DNA of 64,000 nucleotides from Mya arenaria (taxonomy: Eukaryota; Mollusca; Bivalvia; Myida; Myidae). The notes under the pieces were generated by a model. The model was not told where the DNA came from. It searched no databases and saw only the letters and a list, made by a program, of their open reading frames with translations. Made by a program: the position numbers and the translations under genes. This document shows positions 47,580 through 58,614 of this stretch, in pieces (the first letter of the stretch is position 1; every line of letters starts with the position of its first letter). The stretch spans positions 38,368,946 through 38,432,945 of the forward strand of contig NC_069135.1 of the NCBI RefSeq assembly GCF_026914265.1. Direction: 5' to 3'.

Positions 47580-49085
47580 GGTTAGATTGAGATTTACATC
47601 TCACGTAAAACATCGGCAGACAAGGTAAGATTGAGAGTTACATCTCACGTATAACATCGACAGTGTCGGTTAGATTTAGGCATACATCTCACGTATAACA
47701 TCGGCAGACAAGGTTAGTTTGAGACTTACATCTCACGTAAAACATTGGCAGACAAGGTTAGAGTGACACTTACATCTCACGTATAACATCGAAAGTTTTG
47801 GTAATATTGAGACTGACATCTCACGTGTAACATCGACAGTCACGGTTAAATTGAGTCTTAAATATCTTTAATTACATCGACAGTCTCGGTTTGATTGGCA
47901 CATCTCACATTTTCCATCAACAGTCTCAATTGGAATGAGACTTTCATATCAGGTTAAACATGAACAGTCTCAATTAGAATGATACCTACATCTCACATAC
48001 TAGTATAATATGACCGACCGGTTTGATTGAGACTATCTAACTACAACTAACGTGTTACATCGACAGCCTCCGTTAAATTGAGACTTACATCCCAAGTTTA
48101 CCATCACCAATCTCAGTTAGATTGAGACGTACACCATACGTGTTACATCGAGAGTCTCGGTCAGTTTGAGACGTATTGCCCAAGTTTAACACCGACAGTC
48201 TCGGTTAGATTGAGACTTAAATCACACATGTAGCATCGAAAATCTCGTTTAGTTTGAGACATATTGCCCGCGTTTATTATTGTAAGATTGGTTTTATTGA
48301 GACGTACATCACACGTGATACATCGACAGTCTCGTTTTGTTAAAGACTTACACCCCACGGTTAACATCGACAGTTTCGGTTAGTTTGAGACTTACATCAC
48401 ACGTGGTACATGGACATTCTCGGCTAGTTTAAGACTTATTGCCCACGTTTAATATCGACAATCTCGGTTAGATTGATGATTACATCCCACGGTTAACATC
48501 GACATTCTCCGTTGGATTGGGACTTAAATCACACGTATTATATCGACAGTCTCGGTTAGATTGAGACTTTCATCACATATGTAGCATCGACAGTCTCGGT
48601 AAGTTTGAGACTTACATTACACGTGGTACATGGACAGTCTCGGTTACTTATTGCCCAAGTTTAATATCGAGAGTCTCGGCTAGTTTGAGGTTTTCATCAC
48701 ATGTGTAGCATCGACAATCTCGGTTTGTTTGAGACTTACATCCAACGATTAACATCGACAATCTGCTGTATTGGGACTTAAATCACACGTGTTACATCGA
48801 CAGTCTCGGTAAGAATGAGACTTTCATCACAATTTCTGTTAGCTTGAGACTTACATCTCACGTGTTACATCGCCTGACTCCGTTGGACTGGGACTTACAT
48901 CTCACGTGTTACATCGCCAGTCTCCGTTGGACTGGGACTTACATTTCACTTGTTACATTGACAGTCTCGGTTGGACTTGGACTTACATCTCACGTGTTAC
49001 ATTGACAGTCTCGTTTGGACTGGGACTTACATCTCACGTGTTACATGGACAGTCTCGGTAAGATTGAGACCTTCATCCCACATAT
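47580..49085. repeat. 44-bp minisatellite, right-arm copy (inverted)
   Basis: Reverse complement of the 13940-15560 family (GAGACTTACATCTCACGT, ATCGACAGTCTCGGTTAGA). Diverged over most of its length, with a more uniform block at 48880-49050, matching the uniform block at 14000-14350 of the other arm. Confidence 0.92.
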
Positions 49086-49099
49086 AAAGTCGTCAGTTT

Positions 49100-49545
49100 C
49101 AGCTGGACTGCGACTGCTGATACACTTGAATGGTAGGTGCATCTCAGTCCAGTATGAACTCCGCAGGTAGTTTTGTTTAACAAAACGAGTGAAATGGTGA
49201 GAACTCAAACATCACGATATGACAGTTACAAACATAATATGTCTAGAATAATAGTGTTGTTAAAAATGAAACTTTACTGAAGATAGATCATTCTTTTTTT
49301 AGAAGTGTAGTGTTTATTTAAAGCGAAAAGGAATTGAACAACTTACAAGAAACAATTCCTTTACAGAAGATAGATAATTTATTGTTAAATTATGTAGAGT
49401 TAATTAAAGCTTCTTGTGATTGAACAACTCAAAGAAACGATTCATTTACTGAATATAGTTACTTCAATTATGTTTTTTTTTTATTTACTTCAGCTGAAAC
49501 CGTACACAAGCTTAATATAATTTTAACATATTACAACATTATATT
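49100..49545. other. Arm sequence without gene
   Basis: Inverted counterpart of 13461-13940. No gene. Confidence 0.6.
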
Positions 49546-49549
49546 TATC

Positions 49550-49743
49550 ATTCTCGTTGGCGAGATGTTACACGAGAGTTTGGTCTTGTGTTGTGGGGGA
49601 AACCGGCTTACGCGGAGGAAGCCTACTTGTCCGTATTAGTGACCACACGCCAAACTCACATGCACCCAGGCTGGGAATCGAGCCCGGGTCGCTCCGATGA
49701 GAAGGGCTAACATAGGCTAACCACTGCGCTAACCGAACAACCT
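49550..49743 (-). mobile_element. tRNA-derived SINE (right-arm copy)
   Basis: On the minus strand: TTAGCGCAGTGGTTAGCC, then GACCCGGGCTCGATTCCCAG and GCATGTGAGTTTGG. Partner of 13256-13460; one shared insertion that predates the inverted duplication. Confidence 0.87.
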
Positions 49744-49929
49744 AAAACAGAAGCTGGCCAGTGTTTCTATAATTTATAATTATTTTTAACATCCAAAAAG
49801 CTTAGTTGTAATATTATGTTTGATACGTCTTATGCTTATATATAATTGTGTACACTGAAAAACTTCACTTGAAATGATACCTACATAATACGCGGGTACC
49901 TGGCTGTGATATCATGTAGAGAGACCTGA

Positions 49930-52360
49930 TTTCAGGGATGGACAGATGCTTTTAGTAAGATATATCTTATTCAATAGGGGACTTATAGTTTATTGAAGGA
50001 CACCTGATTTCAGGAGGAAATATTTGCTTTCAGGAAGGGGCACATGCTTTCAGGAAGGGACACCTGCTTCCAGGAACGGATATATTATTTCAGGAAAGGA
50101 CATATGGTTCAAGGTAGAGACACATGATTTCGGGAAGGGACAAATGATTTTAGGAGGGGACACATGATTTCAGGAAGGGACACTTGATTACATGAAGGGA
50201 CACATGATTTCAGGAAGGGACAACTGATTTCAGGAAGAGACACATGATTTCAGGAAGGGACACCTAATTCCAGGAAGGGACAATTAATTTCTGGAAAAGA
50301 TAGATGATTTCAGGAAAGGACACATGATTTCAGGAAGAGCCACATGATTTTAGAAACGGACACATGATTTCAGGAAGGGACAGATGATTTCAGAAACAGA
50401 AACAAGATTTCAGGAAGAGACACATGATTTCAGAAACGTACACATAATTTCAGGAAGAGACAGATGATTTCAGAAACAGAAACAAGATTTCAGGAAGAGA
50501 CACATGATTTCAGGAAGGGACACCTGCTTTCAGGAGGGGACAGATGCTTTCAGGAAGAGATACCTGCTTTCAGGAACAGACACATAATTACAGGAAGGGA
50601 TACATGCTTTCAGGATAGGACACATGCTTTGAGTAAGGGAAGCATTATGACAGGAGGGAAGTCATAGTTTCTAAAAGTAACAAATGCTTTTAGGAAGAAA
50701 CATTTGATTTTAGAAAGGGACACATGGGACATGATTTCAGGAAGGAACACTTGATTTCAGACAAAGAAAAATGACTTTAGGAGGGGACACATGATTTCAG
50801 GAAGGGACACATGATTTCAGGAGGAGACACATGATTTCGGGAAGAGACACATGATTTCAGTAGGGGACACATGATTTCAGGAAGAGGCACATACTTTTAG
50901 GAGAGGATACATGATTTCAGGAGGAAACTTATGATATCAGGAATGGACAGATGATTTCAGGAGGGGACACGTGGTTTCAGGAAGAGACACATGATTTCAG
51001 GAGAGGGCACATGATGATTTTAGGAGGGAACTCATGGTTTCAGGAAGGGACAAATGATTTCAGGAGGGGACACATGAATTCATGAATAGACATATGATTT
51101 CAGGAGGGGCACATGATTTCAGGAAGAGACACATGATTACAGGAGGGAATACATGATTTCAGGAAAGGACACGTGATTTCAGGAGTGAATTCATGATAAC
51201 AGGAGGGGACACAGGATTTCAGTAGAGGAAACATGCTTTCAGGAGGGTACACATGCTTTCAAGAGAGGACATATGATTTCAGGAGGGGACACATGATTCC
51301 AGGAGGGGACACATGATTTCAGGAACGGATACATTATGACAGGAGGGAAGTCATAGTTTTTGAAAGTAACAAATGCTTTTAGGAAGAAACATTTGATTTT
51401 AGAAAGGGACACATGGGAGATGATTTCAGGAAAGAACACTTGATTTTGTAGGAATAGTAAAATGATTTTAGGAGAAGACACATGCTTTCAGGAATGGACA
51501 CATGATTACATGAGGGGCACACGATTTCAGGAAGAGACACAGGATTTCAAGAAGAGACACATGATTTCAAGAAGAGACACATGATTTCAAGAAGAGACAT
51601 ATGATTTCAAGAAGAGACATATGCTTTCTGGAGGGGACACATGATTTCAGGAAGAGACACATGATTTCAAGAAGAGACACATGATTTCAAGAAGAGACAC
51701 ATGATTTCAAGAAGAGACATATGCTTTCTGGAGGGGACACATGATTTCAGGAAGAGACACATGATTTCAAGAAGAGACACATGATTTCAAGAAGAGACAT
51801 ATGCTTTCTGGAGGGGACACATGATTTCAGGAAGAGATACATGATTTCAAGAAGAGACACATGATTTCAAGAAGAGACACATGATTTCAAGAAGAGACAT
51901 ATGCTTTTTGGAGGGGACACATGATTTCAGGAAGAGACACATGATTTCAAGAAGAGACACATGATTTCAAGAAGAGACATATGCTTTCTGGAGGGGACAC
52001 ACGATTTCAGGAAGAGACACATGATTTCAGGAAGAGACACATGATTTCACGAAGAGACACATGATTTCAAGAAGAGACATATGCTTTCTGGAGGGGACAC
52101 ATGATTTCAGGAAGAGACACATGAGTTCAGGAGGGGACTTAAGATTTCAGGAAGAGGCACATGATTTCAGGAGGGGACACATGATTTCAGTAGGGGACTC
52201 ATTATTTTAGGAAGAGACACATGATTTCAGGAGGGGACACATGACTTAAGTAGGGGACTCATTATTTCAGAAAGAGACAAATGATTTCAGGAAGAGACAG
52301 ATGATTTCAGGAGGGGACACTCGATTTCAGGAAGAGACACATGATTTTAGGCAGTATGTT
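49930..52360. repeat. 20-bp minisatellite, right-arm copy (expanded), with higher-order units
   Basis: Unit GACACATGATTTCAGGAAGG, about 120 copies. At 51520-52110 higher-order units of roughly 80-140 bp are built around GACATATGCTTTCTGGAGGG followed by runs of GATTTCAAGAAGAGACACAT. The same element in the left arm is 1.25 kb. Confidence 0.95.
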
Positions 52361-52450
52361 GGACTATACCGTTTTAATGTATAATTATTTTATTTTTATC
52401 AAGATTGATTCTTGATAAATTCAAGCTTTAATTTCATTTATGTTATTTTA

Positions 52451-52457
<7 letters not shown>

Positions 52458-52498
<41 letters not shown>
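52458..52498. repeat. (TA)n microsatellite
   Basis: About 20 TA units just outside the right arm. Confidence 0.92.
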
Positions 52499-52499
<1 letters not shown>

Positions 52500-52501
<2 letters not shown>

Positions 52502-52870
52502 ACTTAGGGCATTAAGGAGACCGTATGTATTTTACGGCATTAAGGAGACAATTTGTATATTTTTTGTTTTATACTTTATTTTGCTTTTTTGTTGATAATT
52601 TAGTATTGAAATGATCATTTATTATGTGTACAAGATTTAGGCTTCTTAAATTAATTAACAAAAAATACACGTAATTTGCGGTCTCCTTAATAATTTGTAA
52701 GTATGTTGCAGGTTTTAAGGGGACCGGTATATATGTCGAAGGGTTTATGGAGACCAGTGTATATATAATATTATTTTTGAGGCATTAAGGGGACCATCCA
52801 TATTTTATGGCATTAGGGGGACAAATTATATATATCTTACTTTTGACAGTGAAGGCTCCCGTAACCTTAA
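52500..52870. repeat. Irregular repeat around GGCATTAAGGGGACC
   Basis: About seven variants of GGCATTAAGGnGACC followed by TATnTATTTTA spaced irregularly at 35-100 bp. No gene. Confidence 0.65.
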
Positions 52871-53063
52871 GAGACAACTTTGTAATAGTATTTTTATATA
52901 ATTGTGTGTAATAAATCCACAAACATTGACCGGTCGAAACGGGAGGACTGCAAATTTCATAGGATATTCATCAGAAATCTTTTACAGACCATCTCATTCA
53001 TTAAATGAAATTCAGCTTCAGTCACTTGGTATGTGTACCGTTTGATCAACAAAAAATATAATG

Positions 53064-53286
53064 GCCAGGGGCGGATCCAGGAATTGTCGTTAGAAGGAGG
53101 CGTTACTAAGGGGCGTTTGCAGGAGGATTGAGGGTTACTCAATCAAGAAATTTTTAACAATTTGTAGTCGGAAATGATGCATTATGTGCGTATTTATTTT
53201 CTTCTCATATATTGACACAAAAAGTAAACTTGGACGATTTTAAAGGCAGCGCACGCCGATTGCGCCCCATTCTCAATCCGCTAGTG
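53064..53286. mobile_element. MITE family A
   Basis: Starts CAGGGGCGGATCCAGGAATT and ends AATCCGCTAGTG, with CTTGGACGATTTTAAAGG inside near the right end. Confidence 0.7.
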
Positions 53287-53702
53287 AATGGTGACTTAAT
53301 ATTTGATATATTATGGTTAAATAGAACTTTCAGTTGAATTATATAGAAACTGTAAATTCTAAATACAAGTTTTGTGCTTGTAAAAACAATAAAAGTTTTA
53401 TCTGCACAGGAATGTGTCTGTTGACGCTTGAACAGTTAGCTCATGATTAAAGAACATTGTTCATTGGGTTCATTGTGACCCATGGAAGTTTTTTTTTATT
53501 AAATTCCAACTTCCCCTTAAATTTTACTTGCCTAAAACTTTAACCTAAGTCAATCAGGGGCCATAACTTGTATTATGGAGTTATGTAACCTCATTGGCTG
53601 ATGGTCCTGAACAATTGTGTGAAGTATTAAGTCAATTGAATGAAGGGTATAGAACGCCTTAACCAATAGGCTACGGAGACGGTTTTAATCCATGTACTCA
53701 AT

Positions 53703-53982
53703 TGCAGATTCAGGGGTGGGGTCGGTCCCAGCGCGCGCGCCGTCCCCCACCCCTTTGAATCGTCCGTTTATAATACGTTCTCAGTCAATATCGGGAAAAA
53801 ATACAATATTAAGATAAAAATGCACTTTTTCGGACTATAAATTAGGGGAGTCTAACCCCCACCCCGGTCCAACATTTTAATCCATTCAATTTCTGTTCTG
53901 AGGGAGGGGCGGATGTGGAAAGATTAAGCCCATGAGTTTCACGTACCCCTTCTTAAGTCAATTCCTGGATCTGCCACTGATA
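53703..53982. mobile_element. MITE family A, opposite orientation
   Basis: TTGCAGATTCAGGGGTGGG at one end, CAATTCCTGGATCTGCCACTG at the other, with CTTTGAATCGTCCGTTT inside. Together with 53064-53286 it makes an inverted pair of about 0.9 kb. Confidence 0.68.
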
Positions 53983-54178
53983 TCTGTAATCAGATTTGTT
54001 GTTTCATAATGTTATAGTTCCTTTAAACAGTTTAAACCTTTTATGGCATCAAAATAAACAGACGCATGTTCAGTAAAAACATACTCTGTATACAACGTTC
54101 TCGTACTCCAGAGCGATGATGCTATGCATTATATTTATCATCATCTGACTGACTGAGTAACTGCCAAAACTTTTCCGT

Positions 54179-54735
54179 TTAAAGAGACTCTCTCATGTTT
54201 TGGCACCAAACATATTTTTCCTCGTAATGCATCTGAAAACACTTACATGTATATTTATTTTACTCCTTGGTACTGAAATTGCAGAAATAATAGTAACCAG
54301 GTTGATTTTCTTTTATACTTCAATTGCATTTTTAAAAAAACCGATTAAAGTATTAAAAATTTATCTTGTTCAAGTTGGGAGCAAGCACATGGGGGTGCAG
54401 ATAACACATAGAATAAAAAACGGATCGCTTATCCACTCGCCCACAGGGACTCATACTAAGATGTTGAATATTTTAACCTTAATGGAAGTTATTGGTTTAT
54501 CACGTGATTATGTCAATCAACTGATTGTGCAACAGCCTTTTGTTGAATCGGGTTAGTAACGCATGTCAAAATTTTGGACTTCAAAGACTATATTTTAGCA
54601 CATATCAACATTTATTGAAGGGTTTCAGCCATCAATAGCTTGGCTTTAACACTTCGTTTGATTCGCCATACTTTATTTCGTAATAACAATCTATAAAATC
54701 CAAGTAAAAGATGCAATTTCAAAACACTTAACGCT
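54179..54735. mobile_element. MITE family B, second copy
   Basis: Left end TTTAAAGAGACTCTCTCATG matches the inverted right end of the copy at 3534-4004. Shared interior blocks include ATCACGTGATTATGTCAATCA and AAGGGTTTCAGC. The far end is worn. The 118-codon open frame inside is therefore not treated as a gene. Confidence 0.65.
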
Positions 54736-54739
54736 TCGC

Positions 54740-55180
54740 TTATATTCACTCAGAAACTCATGTTCGAAAGATTTAAAAAAAAGTATGTCATAATCATATG
54801 CTCTTTAGCGGCTGAGTTTCTTAATATTTAAATCTCTTATAAATTTGCCAAATAAAATTCAACATGGGTAAACAATTATAACAAATAACGTATTTTATGT
54901 ATTGCAACATATTTATAAAAAGATAAAGTCAATTAAATCAAATGACCATTTTCAATGTACTTTCTTTCTCGCGGAAAGTGGACATTTCATCTTACTCCAA
55001 CAAGTGTGGGGTATGGTTGATTCCCTTCGTGACTGAAATCAACTTTTTTAAACACTGGTGCATTTCAAATCTAGTCCATATAAACAGCCCCTTCAGATTC
55101 TTTGACGATTGCATTTCCATGGGAGATCACTGCGTATGATAAACATACAAGTGTTGTTTAGCCACACTGTGGTTTCAATT
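54740..55180. other. No gene recognised
   Basis: AT-rich sequence; nothing supportable. Confidence 0.5.
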
Positions 55181-55184
55181 ATGT

Positions 55185-55417
55185 CAGGGGCGTAGCTACC
55201 CCTCTATTCATGTGAATTCATGTGCTGGGGGGTTCAGGGGCGTGCCCCCTCAGAAAATTTTGAAAACCATGGTGCAATCTAGTGCATTATTTAGTACTGG
55301 AAAATAACCAGTTTTAGATTCATGTAGTCAAGTTCGCATACTGCAACTTTGGTTGATTTTTTTGTCAGAATCATGTGGATTCAGCCGCGTATTCACGTAT
55401 AGGCGGCTACACGCCTG
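55185..55417. mobile_element. MITE-like element (CAGGGGCGTAGC ends)
   Basis: CAGGGGCGTAGCTACCCC at the left and GGCGGCTACACGCCTG at the right form imperfect terminal inverted repeats about 230 bp apart. No coding capacity. Confidence 0.6.
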
Positions 55418-55750
55418 TATGATGTGCATATGAATGTATAATTTGGTTTAAATGATGCATAATTAATGTAACACCTCCTTGCTGCTACACCAATAGAAAC
55501 TTCATGGGATGTTAATAGTAAAAGAACTAGCACTGACGTTCCCATTTTTGTCTGAGTTATTTAAATAACAGATAACAAATTACGAGGTAAACAAATTTGT
55601 TTTGACTTCTTTAATGAATTATATAAACACATTGTATAAAGATATCATGACATATTTTAAACAATAAGTATGGTTGTCAATTAAACAGTATGCTAGCTTT
55701 AAAGATTTAGGCAAACCATTGGAATTTTACGGCGGTCTTAAAAGGTGTAT

Positions 55751-56127
55751 TTAAAGCTGCAATCTCACCGAATGATCGTTTTGACTACCGGTACTCTTTT
55801 ATTGTTTGTCAATAAATGGAGTATTTTTTGCAGAAATGTCTAGACCCAATTTTAAGTGATATAAGACTGCTGAAAAAAGATCAGATTGCAGTTCATCATA
55901 TTTATGTTAAAAAAATGATGTTTTATGACTAAAAGCATTACAAACAATGACTAAAAGCATACAAACAATTTAATGTAAATTACTTTTTCGGCAGTTTTAC
56001 CAAACATTTTTGATTGGTTCTATTGTGAATTATCTAATATGACTGAATTAAAGGAATGATAACCAAATCAGCCGATTTTGAGACAATTTTGTGTCTAAAC
56101 TGACAATCTGTGAAAGTGCAGCTTTAA
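55751..56127. mobile_element. MITE family C (TTAA-flanked, AGCTGCA ends)
   Basis: TTAAAGCTGCAATCTCACCGA at the left and TCTGTGAAAGTGCAGCTTTAA at the right are inverted repeats ending in TTAA, as in piggyBac-type target sites. A characteristic AAAAGATCAGATnGCAG block is inside. Confidence 0.75.
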
Positions 56128-56580
56128 GTTTTGATCTAAAGCTTCATATACAAATTGTTATATTGTCAATAACTGTTTAAAAGGTCTCATGTACAAAATA
56201 AGATAATAATTTTCATAATATCTAAAATTGATTAAAATAAATAAAGTACCATTATACCTATTTCTTAATAGTGCCGTTTCTCATCTGACAATATCATTCA
56301 AAGCCATCATTTCAACTATGAATTTATTTTTAACTTTCAACTTTTCTATAGCATATGCAACAAAATATACCAAAAATACAAGCCATGAACAATATGATTG
56401 TTCAACTTGCATTATCTTTGACCTTTTGATATGACCATTTTCCAGTTTTGTTTATTTGTAAGTTGTGCCCTGAAGTATAAAGTATGACTGTATGAATCAA
56501 AAACAAGCAATAAAAACACTAAAAATATACCCCAATCCCTGTAATTTCTAATACAGTAGTAAAATCAAGCAATTAAACAT

Positions 56581-56889
56581 TTAGAGCTGCAGCCTCACAG
56601 ATATACCATTTCCACAACTTTTTTTGTGTTCGAATGAGCAAGTTTTTGCGTATTTATCTGCAAACCAATGATAAAAGATTGCTGACAAAAGATCAGATCG
56701 CAGATTTCATATTTCCGTTCGAAAATTAATGTTACTAACGGTTTAAGAAAAGTGCATAAAAATATCAATGTTTTAACTTAAATAGAAAAATCTGGGATTT
56801 AATTGTTCGCAAAAATTGGATGGTTCCAATCCAAGACATAAAATGAAAAAAGTTGTCAAAACATCCAAAGTGTGAGAGTGCAGCTTTAT
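56581..56889. mobile_element. MITE family C, second copy
   Basis: TTAGAGCTGCAGCCTCACAGA at one end and AGTGTGAGAGTGCAGCTTTA at the other; the interior block ACAAAAGATCAGATCGCAGA is shared with 55751-56127. Confidence 0.75.
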
Positions 56890-58614
56890 TGTTTGAAAGT
56901 AACTCTGTTTGCCTTGTGCCCCTAAACAGGGTTTAATTATATTATATGCCCAGTGGGCTTGTCCCTGTATATTTGATTGTATGATTGCAGTAATGGATAC
57001 TGGTCTAATTATCTTCTGAAAATTTTTCACCAATTTTAAAGAATGAGAAAACATATTAACCTCATATAACGCTGTACAATTTAATCTCATTCATTAGGTT
57101 GAGAAAAATTCCCTAAAAATATTAATTGTGGAGACATATCTTATTTAAATACATACAGGAAATGGCGACATCATTTACCCTTTAGTATGAAAAAGGCAGT
57201 TTCCTGATATTTGAATAGCGGTTTTTTATTTAAGCATCTCAATTCATAGTATGTATGAAGTTTCAAAGGAAACCAAATCATTGTAACGATTGTTTTCAAA
57301 ATAGATTCACACTCTTGATAAACTTCTTTTCCTAGTTTCAACTTTTGAGACTTTTTGATGAGCCTGCACCTTCCCCCTCTTATGCAGTGGCTTTAAGCAA
57401 TAAAGCTACCAGCTCAAGTTGCACAGCTGGTGAACAAGACTGCTGATAGTCGGCAAACTGCACACTTGATGCCATAATAAATCATGTCCATCGACTTCCA
57501 GAATGAAGAAATGACAGCAGCACAGAATTGATTTCAATTGGACCTCTGTACTTTCATCACCTTGTTGTAGTCAAAGACTATGTTTTAGTGTGCAGTGCGG
57601 GATCTTGAGAAGCTTTCTGCTCGTCTGATGAAGTAAGTTTGGCAGAGTGTGACACTCCTATCTACTCATATGGCTAGACACCTGTGATCTATGTCTTCTT
57701 GTGTGTGCCCAACCATCACCTGAAGAGAATTTAGAGGAAGTTAGTGCTTGATTACAAGTCAATGTGACAAAACAAGGTCTTTCATTTATGCCACCAAGAA
57801 CTAGTATTCCAAGTTTCATAACTCGTATGTTAACTCAAAGCAATTGAGCAGAAACTGTTTGGTAATTAATTTTAAGTCACTGCTTCCACTTATACTGCAA
57901 GTAATATTGAACGTGAACCGACTGACCCAAATGCAATTCTAAATAATTTTTATGTGCAGAAACCTTAATCCTATTGACACAAAAGTAATCCAATTGTATG
58001 TCTTCACAAAACATTCTACAACAATATTTGTCAATTTAACTCAAAGATTGATTACTGTTTATTAGTCAGACAAACACAGAGATGGCCCTATATCGCTCAC
58101 TTGATTTGAGAAAGGATTCTAACTTAGTTATTGTTTGGACACTTACTGAACACTTTTGGTCTGACTTTATTATGCAGCTGGTGAAAATATTAAAAGTCCC
58201 TTAATAATGGGCTTACAAAAACATAAAAAATGTATTTGTTTAAAAAATTACAAAGGGCCATAACTCTTACAATATTTAAGTTTGTATTGAGCAGAATAAA
58301 AGGCTTTGCCTAAAATACAACCTTAAAACTATATTTACAAGTAAAACAAAAAAATCTACAAATATGTTTTTAGTATCTGGTTTTTGAGAGTGAATGATCA
58401 GAAGAAAACATCACACATTCACAATCATATTAAATAATAATTTAGTTTTTTTTAAATTATATTATATTTCAAAAACACTGCAAAAGACAAGACACTTACG
58501 TTTCAATTTCTTGATTTAATACAGTGATGATTATCAATTCTTATGAAGGCAGATGGGTCTTACACTCTAACCAGTGCAACTTGCATGTTCTTAGTCACTC
58601 AGTTATTACCTTTC
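56890..58614. other. No gene recognised
   Basis: About 1.7 kb of mixed sequence, some of it less AT-rich (57.36-57.78 kb), which could be untranslated or intronic. No supportable exon. Confidence 0.45.

Larger units (their letters stand above)
41640..52360. repeat. Right arm of the large inverted duplication (about 10.7 kb)
   Basis: Mirror image of 11840-22440; see that entry for paired landmarks. The centre of symmetry is near 31.5 kb. The spacer (about 19 kb) holds the GST gene and the Mab-21 remnant, each present once. Confidence 0.93.

Noticed and set aside
54200-54556. 118-codon plus-strand frame
   Set aside because: Lies within a MITE family B copy and is not kept open in the other copy.
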